A stretch of DNA of 64,000 nucleotides from a virus. Positions within the stretch are counted from its first letter, which is position 1, and every line of letters starts with the position of its first letter. The notes beneath the pieces were generated by a model that worked only from the letters and a program-made list of their open reading frames with translations, ran no database searches and had not been told where the DNA came from. The position numbers and the translations under genes are program-made. The stretch spans positions 1-64,000 of the IMG/VR virus record IMGVR_UViG_3300025666_000002. One strand, given 5' to 3'. Positions 26,137 to 35,299 of the stretch are shown here, in pieces.

Positions 26137-27345
26137 TTAAAATAGTGCTGATGCATAAAGTAGATTAGTGTCAAGTGTCTGTAGACCGATTGCTGTAAGT
26201 ACTCTGTTTAACGGGTCAATCATTGCCTTTTCAAACTGAGTGTCGTAGTCTATCTCTGGTGCAAACTCATAAGGATGTTCACCTGGTAGATAGGCATAAA
26301 CTTCACTGATTGGACTCTTACAGTTGTAGATCTTTAGCTTCTCACCGTTACCAATTACTTTATACTTTGTTTTAAATTTAGAGTTCATATTAAGCAGGTA
26401 GTTGTAGTAACCTGCTGCTTTAACATTGGCCGGACATTTTAGACCAACTTGAAATTCAATCTGGTCGTCAACAATATATTTCTCAATATTGTTTGTCCTT
26501 CTGTTAAATGAGATCTCGTCAATATCTGCAAGCTGGAACTCTTTTCTGACCTGCTTCATGAATTGAACAAGTTCTTGTAATTCTTCAGCACTTGGTGTTT
26601 TAGCGCTCTTAAATATAATTTTAAGTGCTTCAACTAGTTTTGCTCTTACAAATGCTGGTGTTGAAGATTGAATAGTATCATATCCAATCGTCTTAATCTT
26701 TTTCAGAGGCGCATGTCGATCGGTCTTCTCTAGTTTATCGTCCCATGCAATATTCTGAATGTACTTCTTCTTGCTCATCCAGATACCATTATATGCAATA
26801 GTCTCAAGCTCAAACATTAAGAAGTTATCAGTATTACGTTTCTCAGCGTACATCTCCATACACTTAACAATATAATTATTAAGTCTAAAGCCATAAAGTG
26901 CTAAGATAAACTCGTCAATTGACATCTTCTTACTTTCATCTTCCCAGATGATAGACTCATAAACATCTTGAAACTGAACGTAACATGAGTCAGTATCGAT
27001 GTAGATTACAGCTGGCTTCTCTATTTTACCCTTTACTTTAATACCGAATTGCTCGTGAACTGCAGTGTCTTTATGCCAAAATTCTTGAACATATTTGTTC
27101 AAGATTGACTCTGAGTAGAGAATAGCATTCTTACCCTGTTTTGTAATTGACTCTGCAATGTCGATATTGAAGAAGTGAAACCATTTGTTACCAAAGGCTC
27201 CGTAGATCGAGTTAAGAGTTAACTTAACCGCCTGCTCATAAGCTGTATACTTTGCTGAAAGCTGCTTGTAGTGATCTACAAGCAGCTTAGCGTCAGCATC
27301 AGTCAATTGATCTATTGGTTTATTTTCTAACTCTTTTATATCCAT
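26137..27345 (-). CDS. 43B: DNA polymerase gp43, C-terminal half (motifs B and C)
   Basis: 402 residues. Carries the family B motif B KLTLNSIYGAFGN (41-53), motif C YIDTDSCYV with catalytic DTDS (117-120), KKKYIQNIAWD and IGYDTIQSSTP (T4: MGMETQQSSTP), i.e. the second part of the fingers, the rest of the palm and the thumb. Motif A and the exonuclease are in a separate gene at 31265..32668. The terminal residues ASALF resemble the T4 gp43 clamp-binding tail. Its own ATG lies 3 bases past the gp45 stop, so it is a translated gene, not debris. The two halves presumably assemble into one enzyme. Confidence 0.93.
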   Translation of the reverse strand: MDIKELENKPIDQLTDADAKLLVDHYKQLSAKYTAYEQAVKLTLNSIYGAFGNKWFHFFNIDIAESITKQGKNAILYSESILNKYVQEFWHKDTAVHEQFGIKVKGKIEKPAVIYIDTDSCYVQFQDVYESIIWEDESKKMSIDEFILALYGFRLNNYIVKCMEMYAEKRNTDNFLMFELETIAYNGIWMSKKKYIQNIAWDDKLEKTDRHAPLKKIKTIGYDTIQSSTPAFVRAKLVEALKIIFKSAKTPSAEELQELVQFMKQVRKEFQLADIDEISFNRRTNNIEKYIVDDQIEFQVGLKCPANVKAAGYYNYLLNMNSKFKTKYKVIGNGEKLKIYNCKSPISEVYAYLPGEHPYEFAPEIDYDTQFEKAMIDPLNRVLTAIGLQTLDTNLLYASALF

Positions 27346-27348
27346 TTA

Positions 27349-28092
27349 TTAAGCTGTTTGGCAAGTTGATACAGTTAATAGTGTTTCTGAATCCTTAGAC
27401 TGGAAGACAACTTTCGAGCTCGATACGAACACGTTTTGTTCTTCCCTGTCTAACAGGTTCAAATACTTCTTATAGACTGTAGCCTTACCAGAGCCTTTGC
27501 TTTCTGGATTAATCACAACGCTAAATGATTTACCATCAACGTTAACTCCTTTACCGTTAGCTTTAATACTAAATGTTTCTTCTGTGTCTAGATTAAACAA
27601 GTTCTTTACTTTGTTAATCATATGAGTATCGATCTCAAAGTTGAATGCACTATTATCTCTTGAGAAGATAGCTTCTTGTTGCTCTTTTGTAAGATCTTTA
27701 AAGCCCAATGATGGTTCTGAACAAGATAGCTTAATTTCTAACTCATCGTTGTAGATTCTAAACGTAGATGCTACGTATTCTTCATCATTCTCGATGAATT
27801 CAATTTCACCTTTAATAGCATCATGTTCAAAGTGTTTGATTGCTTCAATAACTTTAACACCATCGAAGAATGCAATCTTTAGGGCTTTGTCACTAGGTAC
27901 AATCTCATTGGTCTGGAAAATCTGGTCCATGTTTACAACATGGCTCTTTACTGCATCTCTCTGCGGTAAATAAACAGAAGACTCGATTCTACCATTAGTG
28001 ATTTTCATGTAGATGAAAGAGTCAATTAGCTTAACGCGATTGATAAAGTTGGTCAACGCGTGCTGGTCAATACGATCAATTTTTAACTTCAT
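27349..28092 (-). CDS. 45: Sliding clamp gp45
   Basis: 247 residues (T4: 228). Trimeric processivity clamp; in T4 it also activates late transcription. Short beta-rich pattern: MKLKIDRIDQHALTNFINRV at the start, SDKALKIAFFDGVKVIEAI in the middle, FNFEIDTHMINKVKNLFNL in the second half. Sequence identity to T4 is low, so the call also rests on position immediately ahead of a polymerase half and downstream of a terminator, with no other clamp candidate nearby. Confidence 0.8.
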   Translation of the reverse strand: MKLKIDRIDQHALTNFINRVKLIDSFIYMKITNGRIESSVYLPQRDAVKSHVVNMDQIFQTNEIVPSDKALKIAFFDGVKVIEAIKHFEHDAIKGEIEFIENDEEYVASTFRIYNDELEIKLSCSEPSLGFKDLTKEQQEAIFSRDNSAFNFEIDTHMINKVKNLFNLDTEETFSIKANGKGVNVDGKSFSVVINPESKGSGKATVYKKYLNLLDREEQNVFVSSSKVVFQSKDSETLLTVSTCQTA

Positions 28093-28146
28093 ATTTTTTT
28101 AATTTATGTTTAGTTATTGTATGTGAAAAGAGCAAACAGTTTCAAT

Positions 28147-28183
28147 AAAAAGGGCAGAGATAGTAGCGAACTTTTCTCTGCCC
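28147..28183 (-). terminator. Rho-independent terminator after nrdA
   Basis: On the minus strand GGGCAGAGA, a 14-base loop, TCTCTGCCC, then TTTTTATT. It lies in the 146-base gap between nrdA and gp45. Confidence 0.8.
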
Positions 28184-28186
28184 AAC

Positions 28187-28202
28187 CCGTTAACTATAAC
28201 GG
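28187..28202. repeat. Short perfect palindrome
   Basis: CCGTTA, ACTA, TAACGG: a 6-base inverted repeat with a 4-base loop, just upstream (minus strand) of the nrdA terminator. It could be an operator or an mRNA hairpin protecting the nrdA 3' end. Confidence 0.4.
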
Positions 28203-28238
28203 TCCTAAATGTGGTCCTGTTTCATACCACCGGATTTC

Positions 28239-30092
28239 TTATCCATCACAGCTGATACAATCTGGATCCATTGCTCTTGTTGCAATATCGCCTCTCAGTA
28301 CTGACTCTGTTCTCATGTAATAGAGCGTCTTAATACCTTGATTGTAAGCTTCTAGGTGCACTTGGTTGATAAACTTAGGTGTTGCCTCAATTGGAAACGC
28401 TAAGTTCAAAGAGACTGCTTGGTCAACATATTGTTGTCTCACTCCAGCCTGTTTTACCAGCTCAAGTTGGTTAATTTCTTTAAAGGTCTTGTATACATCT
28501 TTCATTGGAATAAACTGATCTTCGGCTGCTTCTGGCGCTTCTTTCAATTTATCTTTATGGATCGGAGTGCCCCAATCTTTATCTAGAGCCTCACCGATAT
28601 GTACGTGATAATCATCCATCCAATCTAGACCTTGTACACTACCACCATCTTCTAGGATCTTATCCCAAGTGTCTTTTGTATTCTTACCGATTAGATCTAA
28701 AGCTTGTTCTAACGTTGGGTTCTTACGAATAAAAGTACCCTTTGCAGTTTGTTCTGTGAATACGTTAGCAGCCCAAGGCTCAATACCTGGTGAATAGTTA
28801 CCAGCAAGTTTTGAGTTGCTCACAGTTGGCGCAACGGCTCTCAGGTGCGTATTACGCATGCCGGTGCCAACGCACCATAGAGGTTCACCATATTCTTTGG
28901 CTAGATCTCGGCTTGCCTTCTCACTTTCAGTCTTTAGTTGAGAGAAGATCTTACGTGTTTCAAACTGAGCTGTTAGGCCTTCGAATGGAATATTGTGCTC
29001 TTGCAGGTAAGTGTGCCAGCCCAAGACTCCAAGTCCTAAAGCTCTACCTTTTTCTGCTGATCTCACGCTATTCTCAAAACCACGCATGTATTTTGCTTTC
29101 TGGATAAATTCTTCAAGTACTCCATCCAAGAACCATGTTGCAGTGTAGATTAGATCTGTGTCTTTCCACTCATCATATTTTGCCAGGTTCAATGAACTTA
29201 AACAACATACAAAAGAGTGGTTCTCATCTGTATGTAGTGCAATCTCAGAACAAATGTTGGTCATATAAACCTTTAGACCATTGTTCTTGTAAGCATCTGG
29301 ATTTGCACTGTTCACATTACCTTTAAACATGATATAAGGCTCACCTGTTGCTCTACGTTTTCTAAGCACTGCAGCCCATCTTTTACGTGCTTCTTTATCA
29401 CCGGCTTCTACCTTTTGCATAAAACCATCTGGTACAATCACACACTGGTGGATATTTAAAGACTGGCGATTAACGTCACCCTTTGGTTCACGTATTTCTA
29501 ACCATTCCCAAAAGTCACCATGCTCAATGTCAATGTTAACCGAAGCTGCGCCACGTCTTACACTTCCTTGATTAGTAGCTAGGATAGTTGAGTCATAGAT
29601 CTTAATAAAAGGTACAACACCGTCTGAAGTTCCATTACCGCGGATCGTAGATCCAGCAGATCTGATCTGGTTAACACCAATACCAACACCACCGCCATGT
29701 TTTGCTAAGAGCATCATCTCTAGATTCTTACCGCCAATATCTGCAATTGAGTCTGCGACATCAATCCCAAAACAAGAGATTGGTAGACCGCGCTCAGTTC
29801 CAGTGTTTGAAAGTACTGGAGATGCTAGGTTTAACCAGCCTTTCCAGATGTAGTCAAAGAACTTGCTTGCCATTTCTGGCTTTTGCAGTCTTTTAGCAGT
29901 TGTAGTTGCAACTCTCCAGTAAGCATCTTTCGGTGTTTCACCTTCTAACAGATAGCCTCTGCTGATTGTTTTTACGTAGATTTCAGTGTTAGCCCATGTT
30001 GGAAAATCTACTCCGATTTCCCAGCCTAAGTCTGCTGCGTAATTAACCACTTCAGTGCGGTCTGTATCTTCTTTTTTAAACATTTTAAACAT
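28239..30092 (-). CDS. nrdA: Ribonucleotide reductase large subunit NrdA
   Basis: 617 residues; converts ribonucleoside to deoxyribonucleoside diphosphates with NrdB. It starts directly in the ten-stranded barrel region with no N-terminal ATP cone, so dATP inhibition through that domain is absent. Visible features: SPVLSNTGTERGLPISCF (substrate-site Cys), NICSEIAL (N-x-C-x-E active-site loop), FVCCLSSLNL, APTVSNSKLAGNYSPGIEP, and a C-terminal CISCDG redox pair. The gap to nrdB is 13 bases. Confidence 0.95.
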   Translation of the reverse strand: MFKMFKKEDTDRTEVVNYAADLGWEIGVDFPTWANTEIYVKTISRGYLLEGETPKDAYWRVATTTAKRLQKPEMASKFFDYIWKGWLNLASPVLSNTGTERGLPISCFGIDVADSIADIGGKNLEMMLLAKHGGGVGIGVNQIRSAGSTIRGNGTSDGVVPFIKIYDSTILATNQGSVRRGAASVNIDIEHGDFWEWLEIREPKGDVNRQSLNIHQCVIVPDGFMQKVEAGDKEARKRWAAVLRKRRATGEPYIMFKGNVNSANPDAYKNNGLKVYMTNICSEIALHTDENHSFVCCLSSLNLAKYDEWKDTDLIYTATWFLDGVLEEFIQKAKYMRGFENSVRSAEKGRALGLGVLGWHTYLQEHNIPFEGLTAQFETRKIFSQLKTESEKASRDLAKEYGEPLWCVGTGMRNTHLRAVAPTVSNSKLAGNYSPGIEPWAANVFTEQTAKGTFIRKNPTLEQALDLIGKNTKDTWDKILEDGGSVQGLDWMDDYHVHIGEALDKDWGTPIHKDKLKEAPEAAEDQFIPMKDVYKTFKEINQLELVKQAGVRQQYVDQAVSLNLAFPIEATPKFINQVHLEAYNQGIKTLYYMRTESVLRGDIATRAMDPDCISCDG

Positions 30093-30105
30093 CGTGTATA
30101 ATTAA

Positions 30106-31113
30106 TTAGTCGAATAAGTCATCTTCGTCCCAGTTTTCGTCTTCGCCTGCTTTTGAATAGTCAGTTGGTCGAACTGCAAAGAAGTCGGTATGTGTGTGGC
30201 CACCGGTTAGATGGTAGAACCAGTCTAGTTGACTAGCGCTCTCTTCATCATATTCCATGAAAGGGCCTTCTGTGTAACCAAGTTCTGCAATTTTTTCATT
30301 GGCTCTTTTGGTAATAAAGCTCTTAAGATCTTCTTTCTTAAGGTTTTCAAGATTACCCATTTCAAACATCTTATCGATGAATTTGTGCTCCATTTCAACC
30401 ATTAGTTGAGCAGCTCTAACAACATCGTCTTTAACCTGTTCTTTTAGATCTGGGTATTCATCAGTCATGTGTCTGAAGAGTTGACAACCCATTTTAGAGT
30501 GTAGAGACTCATCACGTACTGACCATTTCATTTGCTGACCAATACCTTTTAATAAGTTTCTCATTTGGAACGAGTAGAGTACCGCAAATGAAGAATAGAG
30601 TGAAACGCCTTCTGCAAAGGCACTAAAGATTGCTAAAGATCTAGCAACTTGTCTTCTTGCATTTGAGTTTTCGGCAAGATCGTCATGAGTCCAATCAGCT
30701 TCGGTTGAGGTTAAATGCTCAAACTTTTCAGCTGTTGCTGGTTCGTGTAAGAATGCAGTGAAGTCCTCTAGTCCTAGAGTTTCATTTAGATATGAGTATG
30801 CAGTGGCATGAATAGTCTCTTGTGAGCCAAACATCATTGCCATTTGCTTGATTTCATGCTTCGGAAACCACTTTGTTACCATACCAGTCCAGTAATCTGA
30901 AACTGCACATTCAGTTTGTGCAAAACCTAGCAAAATATTGCCTACCAGGTTCTTTTCATGTGCTTCCATTCTTTCATTCCAGTCTTTTACATCTCCTTGC
31001 ATAGAGATCTCTGTGTGTAACCAGAACGCTTGAGCTTGTTTCAGCCAACCCTCGGTATAATACTCCGGGTACTCAAAAGGCTTAAATTCTATTCTTTCTT
31101 TAAATAGTGACAT
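30106..31113 (-). CDS. nrdB: Ribonucleotide reductase small subunit NrdB
   Basis: 335 residues; carries the dimetal centre that generates the radical. Metal ligands visible: QTECAV (first ligand), QETIHATAY (Glu, His and, seven residues after the Glu, the radical Tyr), AEGVSLY, RDESLHSKM. The first ligand is Glu where E. coli NrdB has Asp84: the spacing of 31 residues to the next Glu matches exactly. Glu there with a retained Tyr is not the textbook class Ia arrangement. The C-terminus DEDDLFD is the tail that docks on NrdA. Confidence 0.95.
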   Translation of the reverse strand: MSLFKERIEFKPFEYPEYYTEGWLKQAQAFWLHTEISMQGDVKDWNERMEAHEKNLVGNILLGFAQTECAVSDYWTGMVTKWFPKHEIKQMAMMFGSQETIHATAYSYLNETLGLEDFTAFLHEPATAEKFEHLTSTEADWTHDDLAENSNARRQVARSLAIFSAFAEGVSLYSSFAVLYSFQMRNLLKGIGQQMKWSVRDESLHSKMGCQLFRHMTDEYPDLKEQVKDDVVRAAQLMVEMEHKFIDKMFEMGNLENLKKEDLKSFITKRANEKIAELGYTEGPFMEYDEESASQLDWFYHLTGGHTHTDFFAVRPTDYSKAGEDENWDEDDLFD

Positions 31114-31146
31114 TATTTGCTAGTTTTTTTACAATTGCAGATTAGT

Positions 31147-31178
31147 CTAAAAAAGGCCTGCTTATTAGGGTAGACCTT
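31147..31178 (-). terminator. Probable terminator between gp43 N-terminal half and nrdB
   Basis: On the minus strand AAGGTCTAC, an 8-base loop, an imperfect complement ending GCAGGCCTT, then TTTT. The 151-base gap (31114..31264) also holds a palindrome AGCAGCGCTGCT (about 31212-31223) and the promoter-like element at 31231. Confidence 0.5.
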
Positions 31179-31230
31179 GTTCCGATTAATCGTTTTTTAT
31201 TAGTAAGACACTAGCAGCGCTGCTTGTTTT

Positions 31231-31239
31231 TTATATATC
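31231..31239 (-). promoter_or_regulatory. GATATATAA element upstream of nrdB
   Basis: Same motif as in front of virion genes, but here 118 bases ahead of nrdB and upstream of the probable terminator, so its role is less clear. Confidence 0.4.
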
Positions 31240-31264
31240 AAACAGGCTGCTGGTTCTTTCTAAA

Positions 31265-32668
31265 TTAGAGCCTAAATTTTTTTTGAAGTTCATGTGCTTT
31301 TTCATAATAAGCATATGAAGCCTTCTTGTATTCCTTTCTTTGTGCATATAGATCGCTGAGGATCTTTTTTAGGATTGAATCTTCCTTTTTATAGACAACT
31401 CCGTTCTCGCAAACGATTACGTTATTATCTTTTCTGCGCTCGGCAATTTCAGCTTCCGGTACAATTTCAATGAAAGCATCCGGCGAGATATTAAACTGCC
31501 TCATCACCGATGGGTACAGTGATGCAAAGTCAAATGCACTTACTCCTGAGTAATAACCAACAATTGGTTGTTTTACAAAAGCACCTTCATACTGACCGTC
31601 TTTCTTACTGTCCTCTTTGTCATACTCAACGCCGATCTTAACGTTGTCTTCTGCAAGCTTTCTTGCAATTAAAGACTCTGTTACTGCAACGGGGCTGGCT
31701 GCTTTATAGAGTGGCATTTTAGTAATAGTTGATAAGGTCAGTAGGACTTCCATTGACTTTAACTGTTGGTCAATATAATAAACCAACACAGAGTCAACTA
31801 CGTTATAGTAAACATATTTTTGAAAGTTGTTCTCGTAAAGATCTTGCAGTGAACCTGTGTATTTAATCTTGGCCACATTCAAGACTTGGCTTGACACAAA
31901 GTCAAGTTTGTTAGACTCTTTTACCGCAACCGAACGATCATACTTATCATAGAGCTGCATATAGTCAAGAATACCCATGTGTAATGGTCTTGAGTCTTTT
32001 TTGTCTAGTGCTCCTGTGATTGCAACTTCAGTTAGATCAATCTGTAGCCTCTTACAGCGATTAACAATATATTGCCAGTCATAGTTGATAAAGTTCCAGC
32101 CGGTCATCATTGGAAACTTAGGCAAGAACTTGTGCAAGAAGTTATAGAGCATATCATACTCATTCTTAAACTTGTAGTAGCTAAAAGTCCAGTCTTGATC
32201 GTAGTTCTTGAAGTGAGCGTTAGTGTCATCTTCAATCTTCTTGATCTGTTCTGCATTCAAGTCATCTAGACCAAGTACAATTGCTTTACGTTCTGGTGTA
32301 ATGATCGAAAAAGTTAAGATACGACTCTTAGCCTCTTCTGGTCTTGGAAAGCCATCTACAATCTCAGTCTCAATATCGACATAGTATGTTCTTGGCATGT
32401 TGAATGCAAAGATCTCTTCTCTATCTGCTTCAGGCAGAGAGTCCATAAAATAGAGTAGACTGAATTTGTTGTAAGTTCTTGAGCGTTTGCGTTTGATTGC
32501 TCTGCCGTCCCAGTTTTTAAAGTTTTGGTCTCTGTATCTGTCGTTATCTTCAGCTACTGTCCAATTCTCAAAGTTATCTACGCGATAGCGTTTAAATGAA
32601 ACTTCGCCTTTCTTATCGTAGTAGCTGACGATTACTTCATTTTCTTTCTGCTCAATGTCTAATAGCAT
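31265..32668 (-). CDS. 43A: DNA polymerase gp43, N-terminal half (exonuclease and motif A)
   Basis: 467 residues. The N-terminal domain is followed by the 3'-5' exonuclease motifs (YYVDIETEI with DIE at 98-100; MTGWNFINYDWQYI; YYNVVDSVLVYYID) and polymerase motif A DFASLYPS (380-387) near the end. It stops about 80 residues after motif A, within the fingers (AQRKEYKKASYAYYEKAHEL). Motifs B and C are encoded 3.9 kb downstream at 26137..27345. The end shows no intein-like residues. A terminator-like hairpin follows. Confidence 0.93.
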   Translation of the reverse strand: MLLDIEQKENEVIVSYYDKKGEVSFKRYRVDNFENWTVAEDNDRYRDQNFKNWDGRAIKRKRSRTYNKFSLLYFMDSLPEADREEIFAFNMPRTYYVDIETEIVDGFPRPEEAKSRILTFSIITPERKAIVLGLDDLNAEQIKKIEDDTNAHFKNYDQDWTFSYYKFKNEYDMLYNFLHKFLPKFPMMTGWNFINYDWQYIVNRCKRLQIDLTEVAITGALDKKDSRPLHMGILDYMQLYDKYDRSVAVKESNKLDFVSSQVLNVAKIKYTGSLQDLYENNFQKYVYYNVVDSVLVYYIDQQLKSMEVLLTLSTITKMPLYKAASPVAVTESLIARKLAEDNVKIGVEYDKEDSKKDGQYEGAFVKQPIVGYYSGVSAFDFASLYPSVMRQFNISPDAFIEIVPEAEIAERRKDNNVIVCENGVVYKKEDSILKKILSDLYAQRKEYKKASYAYYEKAHELQKKFRL

Positions 32669-32688
32669 GTACTCTATCCTGTTTTAAA

Positions 32689-33153
32689 TTAGTAGCCTCT
32701 TTCTTGTCTGTCGTGATTCTCTGCGTTCTTCGCCATGTATAGATTAACAACATCTTTACTAGTCATACCAATTGCTATTGCAAAGTTCATGTAAAAATGT
32801 AATCCGTCAATCCATTCATAAAAGAGTTCTAATTTGTCTGCTTCGGATAGATCTTCAATTTTCATGTTAGCAGCTTTTGCATTGTCTTGCTTCCAATACT
32901 TCCAGCCTGCGTTACCAATACCGTCGTTGATACCGCCTAGGGCATCAAACATCTCGTTGAGTTCGTCACTTAATGCATGTTTGTTAACCATCCAAAAGTC
33001 AGCGATTTCTTTGATTGTCCAGCCTTCAAAATTAAAGCCAAGACGCTCTTGTAATTCTTTCTGCTTGTTAAAGATTAAGCCAAAGGTGTCATCTGCATTT
33101 GAGTGGAAATCTGCCACGTCAAGATCCGAACATTTATTATCTGTGTTTGCCAT
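32689..33153 (-). CDS. Dimeric dUTPase-like all-alpha NTP pyrophosphohydrolase
   Basis: 154 residues. Fits the dimeric dUTPase / MazG-related family: FNKQKELQERLGF, LSDELNEMFDALGG (acidic metal-binding helix), ELFYEWIDGLHFYMNFAIAI (second acidic helix), and the ending LYMAKNAENHDRQERGY (K-N-x-x-N-x-x-R-Q-x-x-G-Y). It hydrolyses dUTP or a related nucleotide to the monophosphate. It lies between gp43 and a putative base-modification cassette, so it may lower dUTP or dCTP or feed a modified-pyrimidine pathway. Confidence 0.85.
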   Translation of the reverse strand: MANTDNKCSDLDVADFHSNADDTFGLIFNKQKELQERLGFNFEGWTIKEIADFWMVNKHALSDELNEMFDALGGINDGIGNAGWKYWKQDNAKAANMKIEDLSEADKLELFYEWIDGLHFYMNFAIAIGMTSKDVVNLYMAKNAENHDRQERGY

Positions 33154-33192
33154 ATTATTTCTTTGTAGTATTATAGATTAATCCTCTTTTGT

Positions 33193-34089
33193 TTACACGT
33201 CTTCGGTTAAAACTTGACCCCATTCTCTGTAAGAATTAGTGTTTACTTTGGTCATCGAGTCTTCTGGCTTTGGGTCACCACCTACGTTCCAGAACCAGGC
33301 TCCAGGGCTGGCATGCTTCTGCATGAATTCCCAAGCCTTAGCGTCGTAGTTTAGTGCAGATGGAAAGGGAGGGTAAAATTCTGCATCAACATTCTGCGTA
33401 AAAGCCTTTGGATGTGACCATAATGTAGCTCTACCTCTTTCGCCTTTCTGTATGTTACGTGCAACTGCAACTCCATGAAAATCTGCATCCGGCCATGCAA
33501 TCTGTAAAGATCTTTGTAGAACACCGGTTGAAATAGCCGACCAAACCTCTTGTGGATAGCCTTGCTTCTCTGCAAGATCATAAGCTACTTTAACAGCTGC
33601 TGCAGTTACTAGTTCATGTTTAAGCCCAAGCGGTATAAAGAAAGCATCGTTCTCTTCTGCCCATTTTTTAGCATGTGCGTTTAAGACTGGCATTGCTGCA
33701 ATACGCTTAAACTTCATCTCAGCGCCACGTTCAATACAGATCGCCTGGTGGTCTGAGATCTCCTTTTGACTTGGACTAAATAGAACTAACTTCTTGTTAT
33801 ACTTCTTGGCCAGATATGCAAGTGAGATACCTGCAAAACCGTATCTTGGTTGTACATAGACTAGAGTATCTTTTTCACATGTGCTTACTAAGATGTCACC
33901 AAAACGGCACTTAGAACCAAAGCCCATCATGTCCTCTCTAACTACATTAAAGCCATTGTGCTCTGTAACTATTGGGTCTGGAAACGGATCTTGCCAGTCA
34001 CCGGCTAGATCTAGCCAAGCCTGACGATTAGGCATCATCAAGTTTAAATCCTGGTTGATTAATAATCCTGTGTGTTTATTATGCGACAT
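33193..34089 (-). CDS. Fold-type-II PLP-dependent enzyme (tryptophan synthase beta/ACC deaminase-like)
   Basis: 298 residues. REDMMGFGSKCR (Lys60 the likely Schiff-base lysine) parallels the KREDxxGGNKxR signature of this superfamily. RYGFAGISLAYLAKKYNKKL parallels the SNHxRxxAxxA helix, and FFIPLGLK then WSAISTGVLQRSL parallels the PLP-phosphate loop region. The substrate is not apparent. PLP enzymes of this fold occur in phage clusters that modify thymine with amino acids (families described by Iyer and colleagues), and the neighbours fit that. It overlaps the next gene by 11 bases. Confidence 0.75.
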   Translation of the reverse strand: MSHNKHTGLLINQDLNLMMPNRQAWLDLAGDWQDPFPDPIVTEHNGFNVVREDMMGFGSKCRFGDILVSTCEKDTLVYVQPRYGFAGISLAYLAKKYNKKLVLFSPSQKEISDHQAICIERGAEMKFKRIAAMPVLNAHAKKWAEENDAFFIPLGLKHELVTAAAVKVAYDLAEKQGYPQEVWSAISTGVLQRSLQIAWPDADFHGVAVARNIQKGERGRATLWSHPKAFTQNVDAEFYPPFPSALNYDAKAWEFMQKHASPGAWFWNVGGDPKPEDSMTKVNTNSYREWGQVLTEDV

Positions 34090-35287
34090 AGTGCTCTTTT
34101 ATCATATTTTTGTATTGTTCTACTGTAATACCGGCCTCGGCAATAACTTTATCATCTGACGGGTGGTGTTTCATACCGTTAAAGGTTTCGATAATACCCA
34201 GTTCCAGCATTGCTTTCTGTCTACCAAATGGATGGTCCTTAATATTGGATGAGTTCCATAGGTTATCATAGTCCAGATGGTCATATGCTGCACCAGGCCG
34301 CACGTAGTTCTCAACCCAACGGATATAATCACATGCAACATCTTCTGCGTCGTATGGTCTTCCACCTGTATCTCGGTTGATCTGCAGCATCACTTCGTCT
34401 AAAAATTCAATCTTGTTCATCTTACCTACCGGATCTGCCAGATAGCTAATACATTCAACTGCATTTGTGCCATAGTAGAATGGACTGTAGAGCTCAATAT
34501 ACTCTGGGTAGAAGTCTGCAATATCTGCCAAGAATGCTGCGTACTGGAATCTGTAGGCATTCAGGCCATTCTTCTCATTCCATGCAAACATCCATTCACC
34601 AAGTTCTCTAAGTGGAAACTTGCGGTTCTCTTTCTGGATCCAGTCTGCCATCTCTCTAACCAGTCTTGGTGCAAACTCACATAGGTAGTAGTCGCCACCT
34701 TTTTTATACTGGAATTGAGTAGAGTAATCCTCCATGCCCACAAAGCCACTGGGTTCAGCCTTAGGCGGCTTCGGGAACTTTGGAAATTGATACCCAACCG
34801 AAGTAAAGAACGGCTTAGGATGTGTCTTAACAACCTCACACATAGCTTCAATTGTATCACATTCATGTAGATGAAAAAGCAGTGAGTTGTGGTAGCCTGA
34901 TGGCTTCTTAGCATAGTTAATGCCACTGCCGGTTACAGCATGTAGCAAGAAGACGTAGAACCATTCGGCCATGCCGAATGTTTTCTGTTTGCCAGTCCAG
35001 TTGGTAGCAACTTCTTTACGCTGAGCTGAGACATTGCCGGCATGCATCTTTGACCAGTATGGGTGTTCTTTAGACCAGCCATAGAATACATCATTCTTGA
35101 TCTGACTAAAACCTGCCAACTTACGCTCTACTACGTCGTAGAGTTCAACATGCTCCATTAAGCTATCATCCATACCGCTTTCTGGGTGCGGAATAGAGCC
35201 TAGATTACATTTCTTCTGCTGATCCTTTGCCTTCTGATAGTAATAGAGAAAGTCTTCGTAATATCTATTAGTTTTAATTTTAGTCAT
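34079..35287 (-). CDS. Candidate DNA-base hypermodification protein (aGPT-pyrophosphorylase / 5-hmdU-kinase helical-domain-like)
   Basis: 402 residues, all-helical and aromatic-rich. Blocks such as FGMAEWFYVFLLHAVTGSG, ELGEWMFAWNEKNGLNAYRF and YDAEDVACDYIRWVENYV look like the glycosylase-related helical proteins of phage thymine hypermodification (alpha-glutamyl/putrescinyl thymine pyrophosphorylases or the helical domain of 5-hmdU kinases). This is recalled similarity, not an alignment. No P-loop is seen, so it is not a kinase by itself. The gene overlaps the PLP enzyme gene and is followed by a glycosyltransferase, which supports a base-modification role. Confidence 0.5.
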   Translation of the reverse strand: MTKIKTNRYYEDFLYYYQKAKDQQKKCNLGSIPHPESGMDDSLMEHVELYDVVERKLAGFSQIKNDVFYGWSKEHPYWSKMHAGNVSAQRKEVATNWTGKQKTFGMAEWFYVFLLHAVTGSGINYAKKPSGYHNSLLFHLHECDTIEAMCEVVKTHPKPFFTSVGYQFPKFPKPPKAEPSGFVGMEDYSTQFQYKKGGDYYLCEFAPRLVREMADWIQKENRKFPLRELGEWMFAWNEKNGLNAYRFQYAAFLADIADFYPEYIELYSPFYYGTNAVECISYLADPVGKMNKIEFLDEVMLQINRDTGGRPYDAEDVACDYIRWVENYVRPGAAYDHLDYDNLWNSSNIKDHPFGRQKAMLELGIIETFNGMKHHPSDDKVIAEAGITVEQYKNMIKEHYVA

Positions 35288-35299
35288 ATCTTCTTTCTG

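Noticed and set aside
26137-32668. Split polymerase joined by a split intein
   Set aside because: The end of the first half (HELQKKFRL) and the start of the second (MDIKELENKPIDQL) show no intein blocks or catalytic Cys/Ser/Asn pattern, so a non-covalent two-subunit enzyme is more likely.
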